The notes under the pieces were generated by a model that was given only the letters and a program-made list of their open reading frames with translations, ran no database searches and was not told the DNA's origin. Both the position numbers and the translations under genes were made by a program. Source: Chryseobacterium sp. 36-9 (GTDB lineage: Bacteria; Bacteroidota; Bacteroidia; Flavobacteriales; Weeksellaceae). From it: a stretch of 50,756 nucleotides of DNA. Where the stretch lies: NCBI GenBank assembly GCA_001898785.1, contig MKVE01000018.1:86178-136933 (forward strand). Reading direction: 5' to 3'. Below are positions 1 through 7,850 of the stretch, piece by piece. Within the stretch, counting starts at the first letter, position 1. Every line of letters starts with the position of its first letter.

Positions 1-50
1 AACGCTCCTTTTTTTTGTTCAGGGACCCCTGGTATTTTCTTAGCTTCCAT
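1..50 (-). CDS. 5' end of a gene cut by the window edge
   Basis: An ATG at 50-48 on the minus strand opens a frame with no stop up to the window edge; the 16 visible codons read MEAKKIPGVPEQKKGA. It starts 12 bp after the stop of the small lipoprotein gene at 63-260, so it could be the next gene of the same transcript. Too short to assign a family; it could also be a chance open frame. Confidence 0.35.
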   Translation of the reverse strand, partial: MEAKKIPGVPEQKKGA

Positions 51-62
51 TGGTAATTTGAT

Positions 63-260
63 TTAGAATAGTTTCTTTCTTCTCATTATGTTGCGTTCTC
101 TAATGTCTTTTGATACTTTGACCGTATCTTTTCCTGCCCGACTGGAAGACATTTTGCCATCTGTCATCATAAGACAATCTTTATTTGTTTCGTGATCCGT
201 ATTATTTTTTGAACAACTGAAAATCAGCCCTGTTAAAGAGATGAGTAATAAATTTTTCAT
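63..260 (-). CDS. small lipoprotein, unknown function
   Basis: A 65-residue protein. Residues 1-16 form a short signal peptide (MKNLLLISLTGLIFSC) that ends in a plausible lipobox (L-I-F-S-C) with the lipidated cysteine at 16. The mature part is polar and basic near the end (RRKK). Nothing beyond lipidation and export can be inferred. It lies 90 bp downstream of the hypothetical gene at 351-746 and behind its terminator, so it probably has its own promoter. No family recognised. Confidence 0.6.
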   Translation of the reverse strand: MKNLLLISLTGLIFSCSKNNTDHETNKDCLMMTDGKMSSSRAGKDTVKVSKDIRERNIMRRKKLF

Positions 261-333
261 TTAATCCATTTCAATATCCTCAAAGCTATAAAACCAAGCC
301 TTTTTAATTTATGATCTTAGTCATAAGGCATTT

Positions 334-362
334 TCAAAAAAAGAGAGCAATTAATTGCTCTC
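334..362 (-). terminator. intrinsic terminator overlapping the stop codon of the 351-746 gene
   Basis: A perfect palindrome at 343-362 (GAGAGCAA-TTAA-TTGCTCTC) is followed, reading the minus strand, by a run of seven T. The stop codon of the upstream gene (353-351) sits in the middle of the hairpin. Confidence 0.75.
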
Positions 363-746
363 CACTTTCAATTCTTTTCCAGTCAGTACAAAATGAAGAT
401 TTTGCAGCTGATGCAGATAAGGACATCTTATGTAGTTTCCGAAATATAAAAAGCCTTCCAGAATCTTATCTTTTGTAAGATCAAAGTCATACTTTCCAAA
501 ATTCGGCAAATCATAACGGATCCTGGTATCTGAACGGTAACTCTCCCGGAAACCAAATTTGGAAAGCCATTCGCTTGTAAGTTTGATCGGCCTCAGTTTT
601 TCCGAATGTATGGGAATTTTGACATTCCCTTGCTGGATCTCCACCAAACTTTGATTCGCTTCTTTATCCAAATTGAATCCCACTACAGGTACTACATCAT
701 TCTTATATTGAAGTAGATTGTGAAGTCTGAGTTCTTGTACTTTCAT
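351..746 (-). CDS. conserved hypothetical protein, 131 aa
   Basis: A 131-residue soluble protein with no signal peptide or membrane segment. The middle holds the pattern PIKLTSEWLSKFGF and the end the pattern PYLHQLQNLHFVLTGKEL. I recall this arrangement (site value, 'eWL.kFGF', 'lHqLQNlyfaLTG.EL') from small hypotheticals in Bacteroidota, often near mobile or phage-derived genes, but no biochemical role is known to me. It starts 33 bp after the DUF892 gene, so the two may be cotranscribed, and it ends in a clear terminator. Confidence 0.65.
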   Translation of the reverse strand: MKVQELRLHNLLQYKNDVVPVVGFNLDKEANQSLVEIQQGNVKIPIHSEKLRPIKLTSEWLSKFGFRESYRSDTRIRYDLPNFGKYDFDLTKDKILEGFLYFGNYIRCPYLHQLQNLHFVLTGKELKVESN

Positions 747-779
747 AATTATTAATTTAGCAAGTTTTTATTTTTAAAC

Positions 780-1355
780 TTATACTGCTTTGGAATTGAG
801 ATTAATATCCGCAAGATTAGTCAAAAGTTCATCGCATTTTTTCTCTTCTTCCAGAGTTTTAAGAAGGATTTTTAATGGTTCTGATTCTTGCAGGATTTTA
901 GCAAACGCTGCTAATGTACCATAAGTGGCAATCTCATAATGCTCCACTTTTTGTGCCGCAGCGATAATGCCAGCATCTCTTACAGTTCCAGGTTCTGTTT
1001 CTTCTATGATGCTGTTACCTTCGTCCAGAAGACCTTGCATCGCATCACATTTTTTAGCCTGCGCTTTCTTGCCCATAGATTCAAAAATTTCTTCCAAACG
1101 AGAAACGTGAGTTTCTGTTTCACCAAGATGTTTCTCGATAGCAACTTTTAACTTTTCGTTAGTTGCATTTTTCATCATTTTCGGTAAAGCCTTTACTAAA
1201 GCTTTTTCTGCCCAATAGATGTCTTTTAAACTATCTTCAAAAAGATCGCTTAGGTCTTTGGCAGCATCTTTTTTTGCAGGTGCTTTCCTTGTTGATGTTG
1301 AACTTTTGACAGCTGTTTTTGTTTTTGTAGCTGTAGCTGATTTTGTAGTTGCCAT
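780..1355 (-). CDS. ferritin-like DUF892 (YciE/YciF) stress protein with a basic N-terminal tail
   Basis: A 191-residue protein. Residues 1-30 are a Lys/Ala/Thr/Ser-rich tail resembling histone H1-like tails. From about residue 33 (DLSDLFEDSLKDIYWAEKAL) it matches the DUF892/YciF ferritin-like four-helix bundle, with helical Glu/His residues such as HLGETETHVSRLEEIF and KVEHYEIATYGTL that are the usual di-metal ligands of the fold. YciF-type proteins are stress-induced in enterobacteria; the metal chemistry is not settled. The basic tail is an addition and could bind DNA, as in Dps-like proteins (inference). The neighbouring genes encode catalase and other stress functions. Confidence 0.85.
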   Translation of the reverse strand: MATTKSATATKTKTAVKSSTSTRKAPAKKDAAKDLSDLFEDSLKDIYWAEKALVKALPKMMKNATNEKLKVAIEKHLGETETHVSRLEEIFESMGKKAQAKKCDAMQGLLDEGNSIIEETEPGTVRDAGIIAAAQKVEHYEIATYGTLAAFAKILQESEPLKILLKTLEEEKKCDELLTNLADINLNSKAV

Positions 1356-1422
1356 AATTTTTTATTTTTATATTAATTAATGTTAATAAATCAAATATTA
1401 CAATCATTATACCAAAACAAAA

Positions 1423-1430
1423 CAAATATA
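1423..1430 (-). promoter_or_regulatory. candidate -7 box for the DUF892 gene
   Basis: Minus-strand TATATTTG matches the Bacteroidota -7 element TAnnTTTG and lies 67 bp upstream of the ATG at 1355 in an AT-rich gap. No convincing -33 TTG at fixed spacing. Confidence 0.4.
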
Positions 1431-1489
1431 TTTTATTATAAATGAATTATTAATAAAATAAACATTTAATTATTATGCATAATGCATCA

Positions 1490-1512
1490 GAAGTTGTTTT
1501 ACAAACAACCTC
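1490..1512 (-). terminator. hairpin downstream of the katE operon
   Basis: A 10-bp stem (1490-1499 with 1503-1512, one G-T pair, 3-nt loop) lies about 40 bp beyond the last gene of the eight-gene minus-strand operon. No T-run follows on either strand, so it is either a weak or factor-dependent terminator or an mRNA 3'-end stabiliser. The rest of 1356-1551 is AT-rich with nothing else evident. Confidence 0.35.
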
Positions 1513-1551
1513 TAAGAAAATAAGGTAAAATAAAAACTCAATTAAAACACA

Positions 1552-2211
1552 TCAGGGTGTTTCGTCGTGAGCCATATCGACAGGTTTGGATTCGGGTGAA
1601 CCTTTTTCCCTAAGCCATATTGACAAAAGCACTATAGATGCCACAGCCAGAAATTCGCTTTGCCAGTTCTGAAAAGATTCAAACCAAAACCTGGATTCAA
1701 AAAAATAATCACTCACACCAACTGCCGGTTGATTTTTTATCATCTGCTCCGAATTGAAATCTTTATAGCTGCCATAAAAATGAAGAACAAAACTGATCAG
1801 AAATAAAACACCAAAAGCCAGAGACAAAGAATGTTTGTAAATCTTCAGCCAAATCCCACCTTTTTTCACAGCCCAAGGTGCGTCTGGATGCGGTTTCGGT
1901 TCTTTATCGACATCTTCCTGTTCACTTAAGGATTTGGATTCACTGGAACCTTTCTGCCTTAAAGAAACCGTCAGTAAAACATAAAGCATCATCTGCAGAA
2001 ATTCGCTTTCCCAATTCTCAAACGTGGCCTGTATAAAATGTCCGCTCTGAACATATTGTCCAAAACTTAATAACCTTCGCCCCTCTTCCGCCAATTCCTT
2101 ATTTTCAGTTTTCCAACCTGTGAAAAATTGCCCTGCCCAGAAAATCAGCATTAATAAAATCAATACAATACTTAAACTATTCCGGTAAAAGAAGCTATTC
2201 TTAGACATCAT
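1552..2211 (-). CDS. DUF6766 membrane protein
   Basis: A 219-residue protein with four membrane segments, near residues 10-30, 67-86, 128-148 and 187-203, and charged loops. The two halves look like an internal duplication: both carry a W-x-S/E-EFL motif (NWESEFLQ at ~66, NWQSEFLA at ~182) followed by 'sv.LRqKGS.ESK'. This is the DUF6766 pattern. Function unknown; the family is common beside katE/SDR/YciF-like stress genes in soil and plant bacteria (recollection). Last gene of the katE operon, 12 bp after the FAD/Rieske gene. Confidence 0.8.
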   Translation of the reverse strand: MMSKNSFFYRNSLSIVLILLMLIFWAGQFFTGWKTENKELAEEGRRLLSFGQYVQSGHFIQATFENWESEFLQMMLYVLLTVSLRQKGSSESKSLSEQEDVDKEPKPHPDAPWAVKKGGIWLKIYKHSLSLAFGVLFLISFVLHFYGSYKDFNSEQMIKNQPAVGVSDYFFESRFWFESFQNWQSEFLAVASIVLLSIWLREKGSPESKPVDMAHDETP

Positions 2212-2223
2212 CTCAAATTTTAG

Positions 2224-3741
2224 TTATAAATCTTTTTCTCTGATTCTAGCAAGATCAGTCACAGAAGGCGCCGTCAAAACTTTGCCATTCACACTGAAGC
2301 GAGACCCGTGGCAAGGGCAATCCCAGGAGATTTCCGCACTATTCCACCGCACCTCGCATTTGGCATGCGGACAGGTACTTTTCAGCAAATGAACCCGTCC
2401 GCCTTTTTCTTTATAAATCGCATAGGACTCGCCTTCGTATGCTACAACTTTTCCTTCGCCTTCATTGATTTCCGCCAAAGACGAAACTTTTTCAACAAAT
2501 AATTTATCCTTGATAAAATCTGTTACAACCGTTGCCGTTTCCCTTACAAATTCCGTAAAACCTGCAATAGGTATGATCCTGGACGGACTGAATAATTTTT
2601 TATACAGACTATTTCCAGTCAGAATTAATTCAGAAATAATTTTTGACGATATTGTTCCGAATATCATTCCGTTCCCGCGAAAACCCGTTGCCGTGTAAAC
2701 ATTGGACGTTCCCGGAATCTTTCCGATGTAAGGAAAACCATCCACTGGTTCGTAATATTGACTGGACCAACTGTATTTTACAACATCAACATCAAAATAT
2801 TGTCTGACATAATTTTCCAGATTGGTAAAGCAAACGCCCGTATCTTCGGAATGTCCCGTTTTGTGATCTTCCCCACCAGCAATTAAGAGTTTTTCTCCGT
2901 TGATCTCGTGAACTCTGTAATAATGGTAAGGATCCATCAGATCATAGCCAAGCTCCTTGGGATAATTCTGATTTTTTAATGTGAAAGCCATTGCATAACT
3001 CCGGTAAGGCGCATTGGTAAAATGTAACATATTGACACCCGGCGGAATGTGGGTTGCATAAATCAGATTTCTGGCTCTGATAGTTCCTTTTGAGGTTTTG
3101 ACCACAATCCACTCCTCTTCTTCCGAATGATTTTTACAAAAGCAATTATCTACAATAGTTCCACCGAAATTAAGAAAGCTACGACACAACGCATCAATAT
3201 ATTTAATTGGATGGAATTGTGCCTGACCAGGAATTTCCACTGCTCTTACAAAAGGAATCGGAAATGAAATATTATTAATTAAATTCATTTGACAACCGAC
3301 TTTTTCGGCACCTTCCAAAATATCGTCCAGCTGTTTTGACTGCTTCTCATCCAAAGCAAATAATTGCGCCGTTTTCTTTTCGAAATCACAATCAATTTGA
3401 TTATCGCTGATATTTTTTTCAATAACACCAATCGCATCAACTGTTGACTGATAAAGAAGCATGGCATCTTCTAGACCAAATTTACTTATCGCTTCGGAAT
3501 AGGTAGTATCCAGAAAGTTATTGATGTGAGCTGTGGTTCCTCCAGTAGTCCCGAATCCGATATTAGCCGCCTCGATTAAGATGCATTTTTTTCCCGATTT
3601 TTGCAACTGATAAGCTGTAGAAACGCCTGTAATTCCACCGCCAATAATAGCGACATCATATTCGGTCTCAAAATTAATAGCTGCAGGAAAAGGCTTGATC
3701 TCTTCCTGCCAGATACTTTTCCTAACGCCGTCTCTGTTCAT
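2224..3741 (-). CDS. FAD-dependent oxidoreductase (DAO fold) with C-terminal Rieske [2Fe-2S] domain
   Basis: A 505-residue protein. N-terminal Rossmann FAD motif DVAIIGGGITGVSTAYQL at about 29-46 and a DAO-type core; the late motif YTATGFRGNGMIFG (~350) closes the FAD site. The last ~80 residues form a Rieske domain with the cluster ligands C457-P-H459 and C475-P-C477-H478. The fusion suggests electrons pass between FAD and a [2Fe-2S] cluster within one cytosolic polypeptide. The substrate is unknown; glycine/D-amino-acid-oxidase-type amine substrates are typical of the fold. The gene is 13 bp after the amylase and 12 bp before DUF6766. Confidence 0.88.
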   Translation of the reverse strand: MNRDGVRKSIWQEEIKPFPAAINFETEYDVAIIGGGITGVSTAYQLQKSGKKCILIEAANIGFGTTGGTTAHINNFLDTTYSEAISKFGLEDAMLLYQSTVDAIGVIEKNISDNQIDCDFEKKTAQLFALDEKQSKQLDDILEGAEKVGCQMNLINNISFPIPFVRAVEIPGQAQFHPIKYIDALCRSFLNFGGTIVDNCFCKNHSEEEEWIVVKTSKGTIRARNLIYATHIPPGVNMLHFTNAPYRSYAMAFTLKNQNYPKELGYDLMDPYHYYRVHEINGEKLLIAGGEDHKTGHSEDTGVCFTNLENYVRQYFDVDVVKYSWSSQYYEPVDGFPYIGKIPGTSNVYTATGFRGNGMIFGTISSKIISELILTGNSLYKKLFSPSRIIPIAGFTEFVRETATVVTDFIKDKLFVEKVSSLAEINEGEGKVVAYEGESYAIYKEKGGRVHLLKSTCPHAKCEVRWNSAEISWDCPCHGSRFSVNGKVLTAPSVTDLARIREKDL

Positions 3742-3754
3742 AACTTTTATTTTT

Positions 3755-5242
3755 TTAGATTGATTGATCCTGATTTTTTATCCAGACACTTACCGATGCT
3801 GCATTAACCCAAAAAGTTCCTTTACCGTCCTCATCCAACTCAATGATTTCTTTCCGAAATCCCAGAAAATCTGTAAACTCCGCTGATGCATTTTCTTTTC
3901 CGAGATCCATTTCTTTGTAACCTTCTTCGCTGTTAGAGATGATAACAACACAACCATTGTGATTTTCATTGCCTTTCCTGATCCAGGCAATGCAATTCGG
4001 ATGATCGAAATAATTAACCTGTTCACCATATGCAAACTCCTGACGAGCCTGCATCAAGCGTGGAAGAATTTTAACTTTTGGCATTATGATTTTTTCATCA
4101 ACACCATCTGCATTTTTATCGATATATTCCGCCCCGAACAAATCCGGATAGAATACGCATGGATAGGCATTTTCTGACAGCAAAATAACCGCGTAAGCAA
4201 TCGGTCTAAACCAATCTTCCACTGTTGATTCCAAAGCCTGAAGCTTTTGTGTATCGTGATTCCCTACGAATGACACCGAGCATTCCGGGTTGCAATCTAG
4301 AAAAGTTCCTTTCAGGATTTCAATCAGATTGTAATTCTGCTTTTCCTGTGATGCTCTGAAAAAATTGAAATGCAAAGGCACATCGAATGAACAAATGCGA
4401 TGATCCATCTTTTCTGAGAATCCTGTGATTTTACCTACATCATCTTTCCAGAATTCTCCGACTATAAAGAAATCTTCGTCGATTTCGGATTTGATGTAAT
4501 CGATCCATTCTTTTAGGAATTCGGTTGAGATATGTTTCAATGCGTCCATTCTCAAGCCATCAACTTTAGTTGTGTCGATATACCATTTGATCCAGCGTTT
4601 CAGCTCTTCGACGACATAAGGATTTCTGAATTCCACATCAGCACCCATCAGATAATCATAATTTCCGAATTGATGACTGACGTTTTCATTCCAATCCGTT
4701 CCATACTCATTATAGATCTTGAAAATCCCCTGCTGTTCCTCATCGCTAGTTTTAACTTTATCAATACCGCTAAAACACTGATAATCCCAAATGAAATCAG
4801 AATATTTTCCATTTCTCCCGGGAAATGTAAACTTGGTCATTGCATCCGCCTTAAAAGTTTCACGAATAACCTCGTTCCGATTTTCTTCATTAACCTGATG
4901 AACCGTCACAGTTTCCATCTCATCCGCTCCCATCCTATGATTGAGAACGATATCAGCATAAACTTTCATGCCAACTTCGTGCGCCTTTTCTATTGCTTTG
5001 ATATATTCTTCCTTAGTTCCATATCTTGTCGGGATACTTCCTTTCTGATCAAATTCACCAAGATCATAGAGGTCATAAACATCGTAACCTCGACCATCAG
5101 TACCCAGAGCACATTTGATTGCCGGCGGAAACCAAACTGCTGTAAATCCTAAACTTTTTAAATATTCTGCCTTATCAATAAATTCATTCCATAGTTTTCC
5201 CGGATGATACCAATGGAAAAACTGTAAAATAACGCCGTTCAT
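3755..5242 (-). CDS. cytoplasmic alpha-amylase, GH13 subfamily 5 type
   Basis: A 495-residue enzyme with no signal peptide, so it acts inside the cell on alpha-1,4-glucans (glycogen or maltodextrins). The GH13 conserved regions are all present: DIVLNHRMG (~98-106), DGLRMDALKH with nucleophile D233, GEFW with acid/base E263, and FVGNHDTQ with D330. The start FFHWYHPGKLW is typical of the AmyS/AmyA-like cytoplasmic subfamily 5. Full length for that group. It sits in a stress operon with catalase, so it may release sugar from storage glucan for compatible solutes or NADPH (inference). Confidence 0.92.
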   Translation of the reverse strand: MNGVILQFFHWYHPGKLWNEFIDKAEYLKSLGFTAVWFPPAIKCALGTDGRGYDVYDLYDLGEFDQKGSIPTRYGTKEEYIKAIEKAHEVGMKVYADIVLNHRMGADEMETVTVHQVNEENRNEVIRETFKADAMTKFTFPGRNGKYSDFIWDYQCFSGIDKVKTSDEEQQGIFKIYNEYGTDWNENVSHQFGNYDYLMGADVEFRNPYVVEELKRWIKWYIDTTKVDGLRMDALKHISTEFLKEWIDYIKSEIDEDFFIVGEFWKDDVGKITGFSEKMDHRICSFDVPLHFNFFRASQEKQNYNLIEILKGTFLDCNPECSVSFVGNHDTQKLQALESTVEDWFRPIAYAVILLSENAYPCVFYPDLFGAEYIDKNADGVDEKIIMPKVKILPRLMQARQEFAYGEQVNYFDHPNCIAWIRKGNENHNGCVVIISNSEEGYKEMDLGKENASAEFTDFLGFRKEIIELDEDGKGTFWVNAASVSVWIKNQDQSI

Positions 5243-5258
5243 AGTTTTAAAAAATTAG

Positions 5259-6020
5259 TTAGCCATTTACAATCAATCCACCATTCGGATGCAAGACTTG
5301 TCCGGTAATCTGAGATGAAGCACCAGTTGCGAGAAAAAGGAAGCTTTCAGCTACTTCTTCAGGCGTTGCATTTCTTTCCAAAGGCGGTTTATTTGGATCT
5401 TCCTCTTCATCACCAAAAGTTTCTTTCGTAAGCGGTGTCGCAACTGGACCAGGCGCAACAGCATTAACACGAATTCCTTTTGGTTTGGATTGCAGCGCCA
5501 AAGATCTAGTGAAAGAAACAATGGCACCTTTCGTAGCAGAATAATCCAAGAGTTCTTTATGCCCCTGATAAGCAGTTGCAGAAGTTGTATTGATGATACA
5601 ATCGCCTTTTTTAAGATGTGGAAATGCAGCTTTAGTCAGCAATATCATTCCGATAATATTAGCATTGAAAGTGGTTCTGATATTTTCCTCTTCAAGATCC
5701 AAAATATCTTTCGCAGGAAACTGAACGCCGGCATTATTGATGAGAATATCCAGCTTTCCAAATTCTGAAACTGTTTTGTTGACGGAAACTTTACAAAACT
5801 GGGAATTATTGACATCTCCTGAAAACAAGATCACTTTTCTCCCCAACTGTTCAATTTCCGCTTTGGTCTTTTCGGCATCCTTGTCATCGCTGTGATATAT
5901 GATCGCAATATCAGCACCTTGTTTTGCAAAAAGTAATGCTACCGCTTTTCCTATGCCACTGTCCGCTCCCGAGATCAGCACCGATTTTCCTTCTAATCGT
6001 AAATCATTTTCCTTCGTCAT
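5259..6020 (-). CDS. SDR family oxidoreductase (YghA-like)
   Basis: A 253-residue short-chain dehydrogenase/reductase. Cofactor motif SGADSGIG at 17-24, NNAG at 95-98, catalytic S147, Y160 and K164 (YSATKGA). The loop AxxYHSDDKDAEKT after beta-2 resembles the YghA/YhdF group that is often called glucose-1-dehydrogenase-like; NADP preference is possible. Substrate unknown. It is 16 bp upstream of the amylase and 7 bp after the other SDR, so translation is probably linked. Confidence 0.88.
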   Translation of the reverse strand: MTKENDLRLEGKSVLISGADSGIGKAVALLFAKQGADIAIIYHSDDKDAEKTKAEIEQLGRKVILFSGDVNNSQFCKVSVNKTVSEFGKLDILINNAGVQFPAKDILDLEEENIRTTFNANIIGMILLTKAAFPHLKKGDCIINTTSATAYQGHKELLDYSATKGAIVSFTRSLALQSKPKGIRVNAVAPGPVATPLTKETFGDEEEDPNKPPLERNATPEEVAESFLFLATGASSQITGQVLHPNGGLIVNG

Positions 6021-6027
6021 AATTTTT

Positions 6028-6825
6028 TTATTTTTCGTTGATAGGTTTTTGCATTTCTGACATTCTATATGCCGCCATACTGTCGGTTGTCATATTAGCC
6101 ATTGCTACGGTTAATTTGTTATTAAGACCCGAGATAACTTTATCGTCACCATTCATCATTGCATCATACCCATCTTTTGCAACATCCGCAGGATTAGCGA
6201 GATCATCTCTGTCTTTTAAGATTTTACTTTGATTCATATCCGCTTTGTTAAAAAAGTCCGTATCAGTCGGACCTGGTAATAATGCCGTAACAGTGATTCC
6301 GGAATCTTTAAGCTCCTCACGGATTCCTTCTGACCAGGATTGGATAAATGCTTTGGTACCGTGATAGACAGAATGCCAAGGTCCGGGCGATTTACTGGCA
6401 ACAGAAGAAAGATTGAGAATTTTCCCACCTCCTTTTTCCAGTCTGTCTTTGATAAAAAGCTTAGTTAAAATTATCACCGAAATAATGTTCAGGTTGATAA
6501 TATCAATCTCACGATGAATATCTGTATCCTGAAATTTCCCATACACACCCTGCCCAGCATCATTTACAAGAATTTCCGGACTAATGCCATTCAAGGTAAG
6601 ATCAGCGTAAAGAGAATAAACATCACCAGCCTGGAAAAGGTTTTTTGCCATAACAATAACTTCTATTCCATACGCTCGAAATTCTTTTTCCTTGACATTC
6701 AGTTCATCATGATTCCTGGCAACAATGACAAGATTATAGCCGTCTTGTGCGAGAAGCTTAGCGAGTTCGTAGCCAATACCGCTAGTTGCTCCTGTTACCA
6801 ATGCATATTTGTTATTACTTTTCAT
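6028..6825 (-). CDS. SDR family oxidoreductase (DltE-type)
   Basis: A 265-residue classical SDR: TGATSGIG at 11-18, NDAG at 88-91 (Asp replaces the usual second Asn), catalytic Ser at 140/141, Y154 and K158 (YHGTKAF). The C-terminus is extended by a helical stretch (GYDAMMNGDDKVISGLNNK) typical of the DltE-like group acting on lipid or keto substrates. The Asn-to-Asp change is known in this subgroup and does not imply inactivity. Second of two SDRs in the operon; it starts 12 bp after the CinA-like gene. Confidence 0.85.
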   Translation of the reverse strand: MKSNNKYALVTGATSGIGYELAKLLAQDGYNLVIVARNHDELNVKEKEFRAYGIEVIVMAKNLFQAGDVYSLYADLTLNGISPEILVNDAGQGVYGKFQDTDIHREIDIINLNIISVIILTKLFIKDRLEKGGGKILNLSSVASKSPGPWHSVYHGTKAFIQSWSEGIREELKDSGITVTALLPGPTDTDFFNKADMNQSKILKDRDDLANPADVAKDGYDAMMNGDDKVISGLNNKLTVAMANMTTDSMAAYRMSEMQKPINEK

Positions 6826-6837
6826 TAGATTAAATAT

Positions 6838-7344
6838 TTAAATTGTGATATATTCCAAATGCCTTTTTACTTCACATCTGAGACAACCCAGAATGTACTC
6901 CATGAAATATTTCTGTGCATCCAGGGCTTTGGTCATCGGATGTAATTCTATACGGTCACTTCTTATGATCTTTCCGCGGTAAGCAATACAGTAATAGGCG
7001 AATATTTCATTATTGGATTCTTCAACCGGCGTTGCATAGCCTGTGGTAGCTATTGACCATTCTGTATCAAACAGTAATGCTACATTTTGAGCCATTACTT
7101 CAGAAATGTGTCTTGAAACATAATTAACAGCTTTCGCTTCATCATAATCCAGGTTAAGATGCCTGACTTTTTCTTCAAGCGTATATGCAGTAATTCCACC
7201 CTTATAAAAACTCTCTGCGTTAGGCATTTGAGAAAATGCAAGCTGCAGAAATCCTGACGTCACACTTTCCGCAATAGAAATCGACTCATTTCTTTGCCTC
7301 AAATTATAACTGATTTTATCTAATAATATCTTGGGAAATTCCAT
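6838..7344 (-). CDS. stand-alone CinA C-terminal domain (NMN amidohydrolase-like)
   Basis: A 168-residue protein with the CinA-C/PncC fold: ISIAESVTSGFLQ (~21-33) carries the family's 'aES.TgG' motif, followed by YKGGITAYTLEEK and TGYATP. PncC enzymes deamidate nicotinamide mononucleotide. The usual T-G-G is S-G-F here and the 'SGIAGP' motif is reduced to TTGYATP, so activity is uncertain. Such divergent stand-alone copies commonly accompany catalase/SDR stress genes. It lies 46 bp after the iron-permease-like gene. Confidence 0.78.
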   Translation of the reverse strand: MEFPKILLDKISYNLRQRNESISIAESVTSGFLQLAFSQMPNAESFYKGGITAYTLEEKVRHLNLDYDEAKAVNYVSRHISEVMAQNVALLFDTEWSIATTGYATPVEESNNEIFAYYCIAYRGKIIRSDRIELHPMTKALDAQKYFMEYILGCLRCEVKRHLEYITI

Positions 7345-7390
7345 GATTCTTCTTTTTATAAATGTTTATTGATTAGCGGTAATAATCTTA

Positions 7391-7840
7391 CTATGCTTTC
7401 CTTTTTGGCTTCTTTCCTTCAATGTTTTCTTCTGCACGGTCTATTGAATGCGAGGTATGGATATCCTCGTCATTTTCACATTCCGAAGAAATTTTCTCAT
7501 AAAATGTATGTAACGTATCGATGTCTTCTTCATCCATATCTTCCACATCCACAAGCCTGTTACTTGCTTCTTTGCTGGCCGCAATCAGTTCGTTTAATTT
7601 TAATTGAATAGCTTTGGAATCTTTGTTTTGAGATTTCTGGATAACAAAAACCATCAGAAAAGTAATGATTGTTGTACTTGTATTGATAACCAATTGCCAA
7701 GTGTCCGAATACCTGAAAACAGGTCCGCAAATTAGCCAGACTACAATCATCCCTGTTGCAACACCAAAGGCATAAGAGCTACCTGACCATTGCGTCACTT
7801 TATCTGCAAGCCATTCAAATTTATTTTTCTTCTGCTCCAT
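7391..7840 (-). CDS. low-affinity iron permease-like membrane protein
   Basis: A 149-residue protein. Two membrane segments (about 23-42 and 55-73) are followed by the cytoplasmic stretch SQNKDSKAIQLKLNELIAA, the signature of the bacterial 'low-affinity iron permease' family (DUF/Fet4-like half). The acidic tail (DVEDMDEEDIDTL) is variable. The ATG at 7840 was chosen because an upstream in-frame ATG (7903) lies inside katE and would add a non-conserved 21 residues; from 7840 the gap to the katE stop is 10 bp. Iron transport itself is not established for this bacterial family. Iron supply beside a haem catalase is a plausible link. Confidence 0.82.
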   Translation of the reverse strand: MEQKKNKFEWLADKVTQWSGSSYAFGVATGMIVVWLICGPVFRYSDTWQLVINTSTTIITFLMVFVIQKSQNKDSKAIQLKLNELIAASKEASNRLVDVEDMDEEDIDTLHTFYEKISSECENDEDIHTSHSIDRAEENIEGKKPKRKA

Positions 7841-7850
7841 ATCATTCTTT

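Noticed and set aside
351-746. Prophage fragment
   Set aside because: One phage-like hypothetical is not enough; no integrase, capsid, terminase or att duplication is near.
1490-1512. Strong intrinsic terminator for the katE operon
   Set aside because: The stem is real but no T-run follows on either strand, so it is listed only with low confidence.
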